Positions 43,126 to 50,641 of a DNA stretch of 64,000 nucleotides are shown here, piece by piece. Location of the stretch: contig NZ_RQXT01000026.1 in the NCBI RefSeq assembly GCF_003863365.1, positions 26,855 to 90,854 of the forward strand, read 5' to 3'. This DNA is from Mesorhizobium tamadayense. Its GTDB lineage: Bacteria > Pseudomonadota > Alphaproteobacteria > Rhizobiales > Rhizobiaceae. Position 1 is the stretch's first letter; every line of letters begins with the position of its first letter. The notes under the pieces were generated by a model. The model saw nothing but the letters and a program-made list of their open reading frames with translations, searched no databases and had not been told where the DNA came from. Made by a program: the position numbers and the translations under genes.

Positions 43126-44052
43126 TCACTTGGTTTTGATCCGAAGCAGGATGTCCTGGTCGTAATTTCCAAACCGCTTGCCGAATATATTGACCCCGCC
43201 CGGCCGCTCGGCATCGTCTTTGACGCCAATACGGACACGAATCGAATGATGGGCCTTGAGGTCGAGTGCTGCGAGGCTGACTTCGGAAATCCTGACGCCG
43301 TCGACATAGGTGCCGTCGGTGGAAATTCGCCAGTTCTTGAGCTTGCCATATTGCGAGCCCTTGAGCTTCCACCAGGAGGGCGTGAAGACGCCGCGCTTGT
43401 CGCCAAAATCACCGGGCGAGGTCCAGGTGCCGACGTCGACGCCATTGATCGCCAATGTGATGTCGGATGGCCAGTCGGCGCTGGTGCCCGGCACCTCCGA
43501 GGACAGTTCTGCCACCACTTCGAGCTCAGTGATCTCGGCATTGGCGAGCTTGGCATTATTGGGGAACTGGTATTCGACAAAGCCGCGCGTGAACCACAAT
43601 AGGCCCGCCTTCATGCGGTCCGGATCGAGGAATGTGTTCGGCACGTCGAGCAGACCGATGATGCCGTCCGGCGAGCACAGGCCGCAGGGCGCCGTCACCT
43701 CGAACCCAGTATAAAGCCCGATCGGCATCGACACTTCGATCGCGTCGTTCTTGACCGCACGATACTCGCTCTTGAAGACCACGAGCACTTCTTCGGCGGT
43801 CGGATAGCAGATCTTCTGGCTGCCCTTCTTCGCCTTCTGGTTCTCGGTGCGAATCAGGCCCGCGTCCTCAAGCACCTGGATATTTGTCGAGACGGTCGAT
43901 TGCGGCAGCGACAGCACGGCGGCGATGTCGTTGACATTCATCGGCCCCTTCTCATGCAGCAGTTTCAGCATGGAAATGCGCGCCAAGGAGGCAAGCCCCT
44001 TGAGCACGGCAATGCCTTCCTCAGGTTCGATCACCAGAAAATTGCGACTCAT
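43126..44052 (-). CDS. ArsR-type winged-helix regulator with unusual C-terminal domain
   Basis: A 308-aa transcriptional regulator. Residues about 10-95 form an ArsR-like winged helix (LKGLASLARISMLKLLHEKG, DIAAVLSLPQSTVSTNIQVL). The C-terminal 200 residues form a separate domain beginning at a CGLCSPDGIIG segment, with SSEVPGTSADWPSDITLAING and a Trp/Gly-rich FTPSWWKLKGSQYGKLKNWRI. It looks beta-rich, possibly ligand-binding for arabinose compounds, and is far longer than a normal ArsR protein (about 100 aa). It lies upstream of abfA on the same strand, separated by a 184-bp gap containing the palindrome. It is the probable operon regulator. Confidence 0.8.
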   Translation of the reverse strand: MSRNFLVIEPEEGIAVLKGLASLARISMLKLLHEKGPMNVNDIAAVLSLPQSTVSTNIQVLEDAGLIRTENQKAKKGSQKICYPTAEEVLVVFKSEYRAVKNDAIEVSMPIGLYTGFEVTAPCGLCSPDGIIGLLDVPNTFLDPDRMKAGLLWFTRGFVEYQFPNNAKLANAEITELEVVAELSSEVPGTSADWPSDITLAINGVDVGTWTSPGDFGDKRGVFTPSWWKLKGSQYGKLKNWRISTDGTYVDGVRISEVSLAALDLKAHHSIRVRIGVKDDAERPGGVNIFGKRFGNYDQDILLRIKTK

Positions 44053-44108
44053 GAATTGCCAGTCTATGCGAAATCCATACCCGAAATTGCCTTGTATATC
44101 TGGGTATC

Positions 44109-44119
44109 TGATTTAATCA
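44109..44119. promoter_or_regulatory. Palindrome upstream of the winged-helix regulator gene
   Basis: TGATTTAATCA is a perfect inverted repeat about a central T, located 57 bp before the regulator start. It shares TGATTTAA and AATCA with the longer palindrome at 42968, suggesting autoregulation. Confidence 0.5.
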
Positions 44120-44310
44120 ATGCGCTGACCGGCATGCGGCGCGGCATTCTCAATTTCGTCGGCATCAAGCCGGCGCGCGAGACGTTGTTCGGCACGGTCG
44201 CGAACGCCAGCGACGCGAAACCGGCAAGCTGGGTGAAGCAGATTCAAAGGGTTGGGCGAACGCGCGATCTACAGCATGTCTCCCGAAAGTGGGAACCGGT
44301 TTCGGGATAA
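44110..44310 (+). pseudogene. C-terminal fragment, possibly of a flavodoxin-fold NAD(P)H oxidoreductase
   Basis: One plus-strand frame encodes LTGMRRGILNFVGIKPARE, TLFGTVANASDAK and SWVKQIQRVG, which resembles the C-terminus of NAD(P)H-quinone oxidoreductases of the flavodoxin-like fold (F.GI..VRET.F). There is no upstream portion: the frame before about 44115 lies antisense to the regulator gene. The stop codon is supplied by the palindromic repeat that starts at 44273. It is a degraded remnant at best, identified by eye. Confidence 0.35.
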
Positions 44311-44373
44311 AGACATGCGCAAATTCAAAGACCTGCGCACGGAGCGAATCTGAAAGATAGCGACGCGCTTTAG
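44273..44373. repeat. Compound palindromic repeat, copy 2
   Basis: GCATGTCTCCCGAAA...TTTCGGGATAAAGACATGC (44273-44319) is followed by a second part ending GCGACGCGCTTTAG (about 44360-44373). The second hairpin's left arm has decayed (CTGCGCACGGAGCG). Architecture is as in the copies at 33147 and 45387. Confidence 0.75.
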
Positions 44374-44386
44374 TCTGCTGGGGCGG

Positions 44387-45373
44387 TCACGGCTGCAGGA
44401 CGGCGGCGCCACTCAGCCTGCCCATCCTCAAATCGTCCAGTGCCTGGTTGGCCTGCTCCAGCGGATAGACCTTCGTGTGCGTGCGCACTTGAGCGCGCTG
44501 CGCTATCGGGAAGAATTCCTCCGCGTCACGGCGGGTCAGGTTCGCGACGGAAACCAATTCCCTTTCTTCCCACAGAAGTTTGTATGGCATCGACGGAATG
44601 TCGCTCATGTGGATACCGCCGCAGACCACGCGGCCGCCTTTGCGTACAGCCCGCAGCGCCGCCGGCACCAGCGCACCGACCGGTGCGAAAATGATCGCGG
44701 CGTCAAGCTCGACGACGGGCAATTCATCGGACGCCCCTGTCCAGACAACGCCCAGCGAATGTGCGAAATCCTGAGCCTGGATATCGCCACGCCGCGTGAA
44801 AGCGAAGATCTCGCGTCCCTGCCAGATCGCAACCTGCGTGATGATATGCGCGGCGGCGCCGAAACCGTAGATCCCCAGCCGGCGGCCGTCGCCTGCCTTC
44901 TTGAGGCAGCGCCAGCCGATCAGCCCTGCGCATAGGAGTGGCGCCAGCGATACCGGATCAACCGCGGCATCGAGCTCGAAGGCGAAATGCTCGTCGGCAA
45001 CGACATGGCTGGCGAAGCCGCCATCCCGCGTGTAGCCGGTGAAGAGAGGCTGGTCGCAGAGATTTTCGGTGCCGGAGGTGCAATAGGGGCAGTGCCCGCA
45101 TGTGTGTCCGAGCCAAGGGACACCCACCCTCTGCGCTAGCCGGGACCGCGACACGCCCTCGCCGACCAGATCGACGATACCGACGATTTCATGGCCTGGC
45201 ACGAGCGGCAACTTTGGCCGCGGCAGATCACCGTCCACGACGTGCAGATCGGTCCGGCAGACTGCGCATGCCTCTACCTTCAGCCTTATCTCGCCTGGTC
45301 CCGGCGTGAGGTCGGGACGGTCGACGAGGTTCAAAGGCGTACCGGGCTTTTCCAGTACCATTGCCTTCATCAC
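44387..45373 (-). CDS. Zinc-dependent alcohol dehydrogenase
   Basis: Medium-chain dehydrogenase of 328 aa, AdhA/AdhP-like. Catalytic zinc region CAVCRTDLHVVDG and GHEIVG, structural zinc cysteines CGHCPYCTSGTENLC, and LGIYGFGAAAHIITQVA for nucleotide binding. The family includes propanol-preferring alcohol dehydrogenases; the physiological substrate cannot be told. The gene is bracketed by copies 2 and 3 of the palindromic repeat and appears to be a stand-alone unit. Confidence 0.9.
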   Translation of the reverse strand: MMKAMVLEKPGTPLNLVDRPDLTPGPGEIRLKVEACAVCRTDLHVVDGDLPRPKLPLVPGHEIVGIVDLVGEGVSRSRLAQRVGVPWLGHTCGHCPYCTSGTENLCDQPLFTGYTRDGGFASHVVADEHFAFELDAAVDPVSLAPLLCAGLIGWRCLKKAGDGRRLGIYGFGAAAHIITQVAIWQGREIFAFTRRGDIQAQDFAHSLGVVWTGASDELPVVELDAAIIFAPVGALVPAALRAVRKGGRVVCGGIHMSDIPSMPYKLLWEERELVSVANLTRRDAEEFFPIAQRAQVRTHTKVYPLEQANQALDDLRMGRLSGAAVLQP

Positions 45374-45386
45374 ACTTCCCCGGTTC

Positions 45387-45491
45387 TAAAGCATGTCTCC
45401 CGAAAGTGTGCAGCGGTTTCGGGACAAAGACATGCTTAAAATCAAAGACCTAAAGCAGGTGGCGTGAATCCTTTTTCACGCCACCTGCTTT
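45387..45491. repeat. Compound palindromic repeat, copy 3
   Basis: AAAGCATGTCTCCCGAAA...TTTCGGG...AGACATGCTT (45388-45438) is followed by a perfect 15-bp hairpin, AAAGCAGGTGGCGTG (45452-45466) with CACGCCACCTGCTTT (45477-45491). The second hairpin differs in sequence from copy 1 (GGTGGCGTG instead of GCGTCGC) but keeps the AAAGC...GCTTT ends, a sign of compensatory change or arm replacement. Confidence 0.8.
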
Positions 45492-45694
45492 GGAAAAAAG
45501 ACGGGAACAGATCCGTTTCCACTCGGCGACGAGAATGGAAAACGCGCTGGTCCGGCACTCGTTCCTATCGCGAGCGCTTGATCCTGACCGGGTGCGGCCG
45601 GGTGTAACGACCGGGCTGCTCCTGGGCAGAACGCCGATATCGATGCCACAGCGGCGACCGCTGCGGCCAATGCAGCTAACCAGGATTTCTTCAC
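45476..45694 (-). CDS. Possible small secreted protein (low confidence)
   Basis: A minus-strand frame from GTG 45694 encodes 72 residues beginning with a signal-peptide-like sequence (KKSWLAALAAAVAAVASISAFC) and a Pro/Ser/Gly-rich rest. The ribosome-binding site is weak, and the last codons lie inside the palindromic repeat, which supplies the stop. No family was recognised. It may be a truncated remnant in a decayed region. Confidence 0.25.
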   Translation of the reverse strand: MKKSWLAALAAAVAAVASISAFCPGAARSLHPAAPGQDQALAIGTSAGPARFPFSSPSGNGSVPVFFPKQVA

Positions 45695-45765
45695 ACACCG
45701 CCAGTTTGGCGCGGCGACGCTCTCCCTGCCTCCCGGCATATCACGATCCGCTTGCCAAACCGGCC

Positions 45766-46010
45766 TCACCATTTCACGTTGAAGCCGAGCTGGCACCGAT
45801 GACATAGCTGTCGCCGAAATCCTCCAGGCTGGTCCGCGCCAGCGCCTCGCCATAGACCGCGTATCGACCGTCCCCCCAGCCCAGCGTGCCGCCGAGCCGA
45901 CGCGCCGTTACAGTGTGCCGAGCTCGTTGAGGCTCTGCAGCACCCCGGTATAGGTCGTAAAGCGGTATACCGGGCTGATAGAGCGGCTGCGGCTCGGGAT
46001 TATCGGGAGC
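45766..46010 (-). pseudogene. Autotransporter remnant (linker and beta-barrel C-terminus)
   Basis: On the minus strand, separate frames encode YQPGIPLYDLY followed after a shift by TGVLQSLNELGTL (about 45910-45985), the typical linker before an autotransporter barrel. After more breaks come LGGTLGWGDGRYAVYGEALA and RTSLEDFGDSYVIG, then after a shift LGFNVKW and a stop at 45766. The terminal aromatic residue is typical of outer-membrane barrels. At least two frame breaks and a large internal deletion make it non-functional. Confidence 0.6.
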
Positions 46011-46013
46011 AAC

Positions 46014-46083
46014 TCGGGCCGGGCACCACCGTGCTCACCGGTGCCAGCTCCTATACCGGCGGGACAACGGATTCGCGACACTA
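46014..46083 (+). pseudogene. Autotransporter passenger-repeat fragment, inverted relative to the barrel remnant
   Basis: The plus strand encodes GTTVLTGASSYTGGTTDSRH and stop. GTTVLTGA.SYTGGTT is the passenger-associated repeat of autotransporters. Its orientation is opposite to the barrel remnant immediately to its left, implying an inversion or a second source. Confidence 0.5.
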
Positions 46084-47075
46084 AGCGGTCTCAGCAATTT
46101 TCAGCACGACGTCGATCTCGGCCATCACCGCTGCGGGCAGCGGCCCTTTTTCCAGCGCACCGAGATTGTCCTCGACCTGCTCGGGCCGCGTGAAGCCGGG
46201 GACCGGCAAGGCGATTGCCGACTTGGCTAGGATCCAGCCGAGCGCGCCCTGCGCAAGCGTGCGTCCGCCCGAGGTGAGCAGGTCGCGGATTGCCGAGAGC
46301 CATGACAGATATTGCGGATTGGCGGCGCCATCCCTGAAAAACACCATCCACTCGGCAGCCCCGCCGCGCACGTCATCGGCAGGCAGCTTCATGGCCGGCG
46401 TATATTTGCCGGTGAGCAGCCCCATTGCCAGCGGCAGCCGGCTGAGCGAGACGAGGTTCTCGCGCGCCGCAACGGCCATCAGCTCGTTCGCCGGGGTAAA
46501 CACATTGAAGTCGTTCTCTACGGCGACGAAACCCTCGCGCGGCGCATAGGCGGCTAGCCGTTCGCGGTGATCGGTGCTCCAGCCGAAGCCGCCGATCTTG
46601 CCCTCCTGGCGCAACAGGCCGAGCGTATCGAACACCTCGCCGGCCCGCTCGATCGGATACTCGTTGATATGTAGCAGCGCGACGTCGATACAATCGCGCT
46701 GCAGGCGCTGCCGCGAATTGTCGATCGATGTCCGGATCGCCGCGGCAGAGGCATCCACGGGAGCGATCTTGCGCGTTTCGGGGTCGCCGAAATAGCCGAC
46801 CTTGGTGACGATGACGGCATCGTCCTTGCCCTTCAACGCCCGCCCCAGGATCAGTTCGGCATTGCCGGCGCCATAGGCGGCAGCCGTGTCGAACACCGCG
46901 CGCCGATGTCATAGGCCATCGCCAGCGCGGCTTGCGACCTGATGTCGTCGACCTCGCCATAGACTGTGGCCGTGTCACGCCAGCGCGCCGCGCCACCCGC
47001 CGCCCAGGTGCCGATCCCGATGCGCGGTACCGAGCGGCCGTCCCAAAGCTCCATCATCTGCATGCCCGGCTCCAT
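46081..47075 (-). pseudogene. Aldo/keto reductase, interrupted by a frameshift
   Basis: An aldo/keto reductase of about 330 aa in two frames. The N-terminal part (start 47075 or 47054, WDGRSVPRIGIGTWAAGG) runs to AYDIGAR. The rest continues in another frame from FDTAAAYGAGNAELILGRAL to the stop at 46081. The break is near 46896-46905, in GCGCGGTGTTC, where one additional base would restore AYDIGARVFDTAAAYG. The catalytic Asp and Tyr (FDTAAAYG) lie just after the break. Lys (VIVTKVGYF) and His (LLHINEY) are conserved. It is either a recent pseudogene or a sequencing error in a G run. The C-terminal frame alone could not carry the complete barrel. Confidence 0.75.
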
Positions 47076-47096
47076 TATCTCCCCGTCTCCATTATC

Positions 47097-47252
47097 TCAA
47101 TGACGCAGGCTGGCTTGGCGGGCGCACTCGCGGATCTCTTCGCGAGAAATGCCGGCATCCGCCAATGTGCTGTCCGGGGCCTGCCTCAAGCTCGCAAGCG
47201 TCTTGCGATAGGCAAGCCAGCGGGCGAAACGGTGCTGAAGTTCATACAACAT
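47097..47252 (-). CDS. DUF1127 small protein, 51 aa
   Basis: A small basic protein starting at 47252, preceded by AAGGAGATGATC. It reads MLYELQHRFARWLAYRKTLA, then an SLRQAPDSTLADAGISREEI stretch ending RECARQASLRH. The pattern R-x-x-x-x-L-x-x-L-x-D-x-x-L-x-D-x-G-I-x-R-x-x-I is the DUF1127 (YjiS-like) signature; the third position is Ala-Pro-Asp here. Such proteins in alphaproteobacteria affect phosphate and carbon regulation or RNA turnover. It was recognised from the sequence itself because it is short. It is divergent from the LysR gene. Confidence 0.85.
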   Translation of the reverse strand: MLYELQHRFARWLAYRKTLASLRQAPDSTLADAGISREEIRECARQASLRH

Positions 47253-47487
47253 GATCATCTCCTTTGGCGCGCGGAATGCCCGCGCGCCTGGGTTGGTCGA
47301 AAACGCAAAGCATCTGTGCGAAGCGCATGCTCGATCGAAAGGGTTGCGCGTGCTTCCTGGCCAGCCGAGGCGCTTGTCACCATCCCGTCAGGCAGGATTG
47401 TCTTACGCCTTCAATGCCTGCATACTTGCGCGTGACGCCGACATCGCGCTACAGCCACGGTCGCAAGGAGTTTTTCATTTCTGCAAA

Positions 47488-48354
47488 ATGGATATCGACT
47501 GGGATGATCTGAGGTTGTTTCTGGACGTTGCGCGGCTGGGTGGCCTGAGCGCGGCGACGGGGACCACGCGCCTCAGCGCAGCCACCCTTGGACGACGCGT
47601 CACCGCGCTCGAAAAGCAGATCGGCGAACCGCTGTTCGTGCGTCACCAGACCGGCTACCGGCTGACCCCGGTCGGCGAAGAACTGCTGCGGCGCGCCGAA
47701 GACGTCGAGGCGGCAATGCAGTCGCTGACCCGCTGGCGCGAGGGAAACCTGCCCGACCGCATTGTCCGCGTCTCGGCCGGGCCATGGACCTCGGCCTTCG
47801 TTTCCGCCCATATCGGCGAGATCTGGACGGTCGATGACGGCATAAGGGTGGAGCTTGTCACCACCACCGACCGGGTCGACATCGGCCGCCGTGCCGCCGA
47901 CATCGGCATCCGCAGCGAGCGTCCGACCGAGCAGTGGCTGGCCGGCCGTCAGAGCGGCAAGGTCGCCCACGCCATTTATTCCGGACGCCACCTGATCAAC
48001 GGCATCGCCGCCGGGTTGTTCGTCGGCGTCACCGGCGAGGGGGCAAACATTGCCTCGGCGCGGTGGCTGCAAGCCCATCACGGCGACCGCATCGCCGTGC
48101 GCGGCAACAACACCCATTCGGTGCGCGAACTGGTCGCCGCCGGCGCCGGCCTTTCGGTCTTTCCGTGCTTCGTCGGTGACAGCGATCCGCGGCTGGTTCG
48201 CGTCGCTCGGCCTATCCCCGAACTTGAGACCGACCAATGGATCGTCACCCATCACGAGGAACGTCACTCCCCGCCGGTACGAAAAGTCGCCGACCGGATT
48301 GCCGCCTTGATGCGGGCGCACCAGCCGCTGTTTCGCGAGACGCCGATCCGGTAA
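47488..48354 (+). CDS. LysR family transcriptional regulator
   Basis: A LysR-type regulator of 288 aa, slightly short for the family. The start at 47488 (MDIDWDDLRLFLDVARLGGL) places the helix-turn-helix at the N-terminus (SAATGTTRLSAATLGRRVTALEKQIG, LFVRHQTGYRLTPVGEELL). The frame extends upstream to 47251 but the additional residues have no family match and overlap the DUF1127 gene start region. The effector domain follows from residue about 90 (RIVRVSAGPWTSAFV). It is convergent with the ery operon end; its target may be the frameshifted aldo/keto reductase or DUF1127 gene upstream. Confidence 0.9.
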   Translation: MDIDWDDLRLFLDVARLGGLSAATGTTRLSAATLGRRVTALEKQIGEPLFVRHQTGYRLTPVGEELLRRAEDVEAAMQSLTRWREGNLPDRIVRVSAGPWTSAFVSAHIGEIWTVDDGIRVELVTTTDRVDIGRRAADIGIRSERPTEQWLAGRQSGKVAHAIYSGRHLINGIAAGLFVGVTGEGANIASARWLQAHHGDRIAVRGNNTHSVRELVAAGAGLSVFPCFVGDSDPRLVRVARPIPELETDQWIVTHHEERHSPPVRKVADRIAALMRAHQPLFRETPIR

Positions 48355-48398
48355 GCCTCAGGCGTCGATCGGCCGCCAGCTGAGCCGCATGCTGGCGC

Positions 48399-48839
48399 TC
48401 AGGCCTTGACCGCGTCCAGCCTGTCGATGGCCTGCACGTTTCCCGCTGAGGGGCCGTTCGGATCGAACTCCGAGGTAAGCCAGGCGTCGGCGATCGATTT
48501 CGCCAGTTCGGAACCGATCACGCGGGCACCCATGGTAATGATCTGGGCATTGTTCGATTTTGCCGCGCGCTCTGCCGAATAGGTGTCGTGGGTAAGAGCG
48601 GCACGGATGCCAGGCACCTTGTTGGCCGAGATGCAGACGCCAATGCCGGTGCCGCAGAACAGGATGGCCCGGTCGTAATTGCCGTCCATAATTTCGTGGC
48701 CGATCCTGGCGGAGATGTCGGCGTAGTATCCGGCCTGGCTCAGGTCGACGACCTGCAACTCGGGCTTGGTGGCGAGGTGCTTGGCGATGACATCGAGCAG
48801 AGGCTTGCCGGCGCTGTCAGCCCCGAGGGCGATCTTCAT
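48399..48839 (-). CDS. rpiB: RpiB-type isomerase, probable D-erythrose-4-phosphate isomerase (EryI)
   Basis: RpiB/LacAB-family aldose-ketose isomerase of 146 aa. It begins MKIALGADSAGKPLLDVIAKHL, with CGTGIGVCISANKVPGIRAAL containing the catalytic cysteine of RpiB and HDTYSAERAAKSNNAQIITMG. In Brucella the orthologous gene of the ery locus (eryI) converts D-erythrulose 4-phosphate to D-erythrose 4-phosphate, feeding the pentose phosphate pathway. It is the last gene of the operon, 33 bp after the tpi gene. Confidence 0.9.
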   Translation of the reverse strand: MKIALGADSAGKPLLDVIAKHLATKPELQVVDLSQAGYYADISARIGHEIMDGNYDRAILFCGTGIGVCISANKVPGIRAALTHDTYSAERAAKSNNAQIITMGARVIGSELAKSIADAWLTSEFDPNGPSAGNVQAIDRLDAVKA

Positions 48840-48872
48840 GCAATAAACTCCTTTGCTTTCGCGTCTTAACGG

Positions 48873-49640
48873 TCAGCGCCCGACGGCGGCCGATGCCTTC
48901 TTCAGAATGTCGATGTAGCCCGCGGCTTGCCATGCCGAGCGGCCGATGAACAGGCCGTCAACATGTGGCTGGCCGATCAGTTCGACCGCATTGCCGGGAT
49001 TGACGCTGCCGCCGTAAAGCACAGGCGGAGCGTCGGGCCGCCGGCTTGCGGCGACTTGCTTGATCAGCGCTTGCTGCCTGTCGGCGTAGTCGGCGCTTGC
49101 CGGGATGCCTTTCTCGCCGATCGCCCACACAGGCTCGTATGCAAAGAGGATTTCCGCCGACAGCTCCTGATCCCTCAAGCCTTGCAGCGCACCAAGCACC
49201 TGCGCCGTCAAAACCTCATCGGCGCGTCCAGCTTCGCGCTCAGCCAGCGTCTCGCCAACGCAAATCAGCGGCACGAAGCCGTGCCTGACCGCCGCAGCCG
49301 TTTTCAATCCCACGGTCGCATCCGTTTCGCCGAAATGCTCGCGACGCTCGCTGTGACCGAGTTCGATCATGTCCAGCCCGCAATCCTTCAGCATCAGCGG
49401 CGAAATCTCCCCCGTCCAGGCTCCGGCGTCGGCCCAATGCATGTTCTGTGCGCCGACCTTCACGCGGCTCGCGGCAAGTGCCGCCTTGACCTCGCGCACG
49501 GCGGTGAAGGGCGGAACGACAAAAGGCTGTATCGCCGGATCGAAGCCAGGCACGAATGCCGCCAGCGTGTCGGCGAACTGCAATGCCTCCGCCAGCGTCT
49601 TGTTCATCTTCCAACTCGTGCCGACCCAATATGGGGTCAT
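48873..49640 (-). CDS. tpiB: Triose-phosphate-isomerase-like protein, probable 3-tetrulose-4-phosphate isomerase (EryH)
   Basis: TIM-barrel isomerase of 255 aa. The hallmark residues are conserved: W-K-M-N (TSWKMNKT, catalytic Lys), ELGHSERR (catalytic His) and FAYEPVWAIG (catalytic Glu), plus LYGGSVNPGNA phosphate binding. In ery loci this second Tpi (TpiA2/EryH in Brucella, TpiB in rhizobia) isomerises D-3-tetrulose 4-phosphate rather than serving glycolysis. Its start is 16 bp after the eryC stop. Confidence 0.92.
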   Translation of the reverse strand: MTPYWVGTSWKMNKTLAEALQFADTLAAFVPGFDPAIQPFVVPPFTAVREVKAALAASRVKVGAQNMHWADAGAWTGEISPLMLKDCGLDMIELGHSERREHFGETDATVGLKTAAAVRHGFVPLICVGETLAEREAGRADEVLTAQVLGALQGLRDQELSAEILFAYEPVWAIGEKGIPASADYADRQQALIKQVAASRRPDAPPVLYGGSVNPGNAVELIGQPHVDGLFIGRSAWQAAGYIDILKKASAAVGR

Positions 49641-49655
49641 TTCTATTCTCCCTCT

Positions 49656-50594
49656 TCACGCTCGAGGATTGAGCCTGTCGCGGCCGGTGTCAGTATAAGG
49701 CGCCCAGAAATCCACCGACTCCCGGATCATGGCGACAACCTGGTGATCGACCGGTTCCCGCTCCCGAAAGGAAAGCTCAAGGCAGATTTCATTGTCGGTT
49801 CCGCCGCCGCCTCGCACTGTGTCGAGCAGCTTTTGCGGGATGATGCGGCCGTCCTTGTTATAGGCGGCCGTGAAAGGCCAGTGCCCGCCCTTGTTCATGG
49901 AAGATTGCTTGACGTGGATGATCGGCGATTGCAGCGGAAACGCTTTCGCCCAGGCATAGGGGTCGGTGTCATCAAGATTGGGCGAGGTCACGTCGCCATG
50001 GTCGATGTCGACCATCATCTTCATCGGTAAAGGCAGCCCTGCAGCATCGATATCGCGCTGCAGAGCAGCGCAGCTTTCGATCGTGTGGCCAAATTCCCGG
50101 CCCACCGACATCGGCTCCCAGAACAGATATGACAGACCCGCCGCCCTGGCGTGCTCGGCCACCTCGCGCCAGCATTCGAGAGCGATGTCGAGAAGTGCTG
50201 CGCGCCTTTGCGGATCGTCGTAATCCTTGTGCGTGAAGATGGCGAACTGCGTGCCCATGCCCGGAGCGCCGAGTTCGGCGGAAATGTCGGCAAATGTCTT
50301 GAACCAGTCGACGTAGTAACGGCGGACATCCGCGTCCGGGTGGCCGAAATGGTTGAGCCGGCCATAGGGTCCCGTCATGCCGGAGGTGATCCGCACGCCG
50401 GTCCGCGCCAATGCCTTCCCGAACAGGCGAAGAAACTTGGCAATCGTTGCCGCCGGCCAGCCCGGATTGACGAATTCATGCGTCAGCTGCACGTCGCGGA
50501 TGCCGATGCCGTAGGCAATCACGTCGATCAGGTCATCGGGCTCAGCGAACCGATTGACGAGCGGATTGGTGTTAAGGGAAAGTGTGAAGGCCAA
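49656..50594 (-). CDS. eryC: EryC-like tetrulose-4-phosphate racemase (sugar phosphate isomerase/epimerase fold)
   Basis: TIM-barrel sugar phosphate isomerase/epimerase family protein. It begins AFTLSLNTNPLVNRFAEPDD and includes VQLTHEFVNPGWP, FWEPMSVGREFGHT, MKMMVDIDHGD and ICLELSFRER, in which Glu/Asp/His metal ligands of this superfamily are expected. In Brucella, EryC racemises L-3-tetrulose 4-phosphate to the D form. The start is uncertain: TTG 50594 has GAGAGA upstream and gives 312 aa, close to the Brucella protein. TTG 50639 would add 15 residues (LLGQTALTDKLERFR), which also look coding. No ATG start fits the operon spacing after eryB. Confidence 0.85.
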   Translation of the reverse strand: MAFTLSLNTNPLVNRFAEPDDLIDVIAYGIGIRDVQLTHEFVNPGWPAATIAKFLRLFGKALARTGVRITSGMTGPYGRLNHFGHPDADVRRYYVDWFKTFADISAELGAPGMGTQFAIFTHKDYDDPQRRAALLDIALECWREVAEHARAAGLSYLFWEPMSVGREFGHTIESCAALQRDIDAAGLPLPMKMMVDIDHGDVTSPNLDDTDPYAWAKAFPLQSPIIHVKQSSMNKGGHWPFTAAYNKDGRIIPQKLLDTVRGGGGTDNEICLELSFREREPVDHQVVAMIRESVDFWAPYTDTGRDRLNPRA

Positions 50595-50641
50595 GCGAAA
50601 TCTCTCAAGTTTATCCGTTAGCGCGGTTTGACCGAGCAAGC

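Noticed and set aside
43900..44310. 136-codon plus-strand frame spanning the regulator's N-terminus
   Set aside because: Its first half is antisense to the winged-helix domain; only the part after 44110 looks protein-like and is listed as a fragment.
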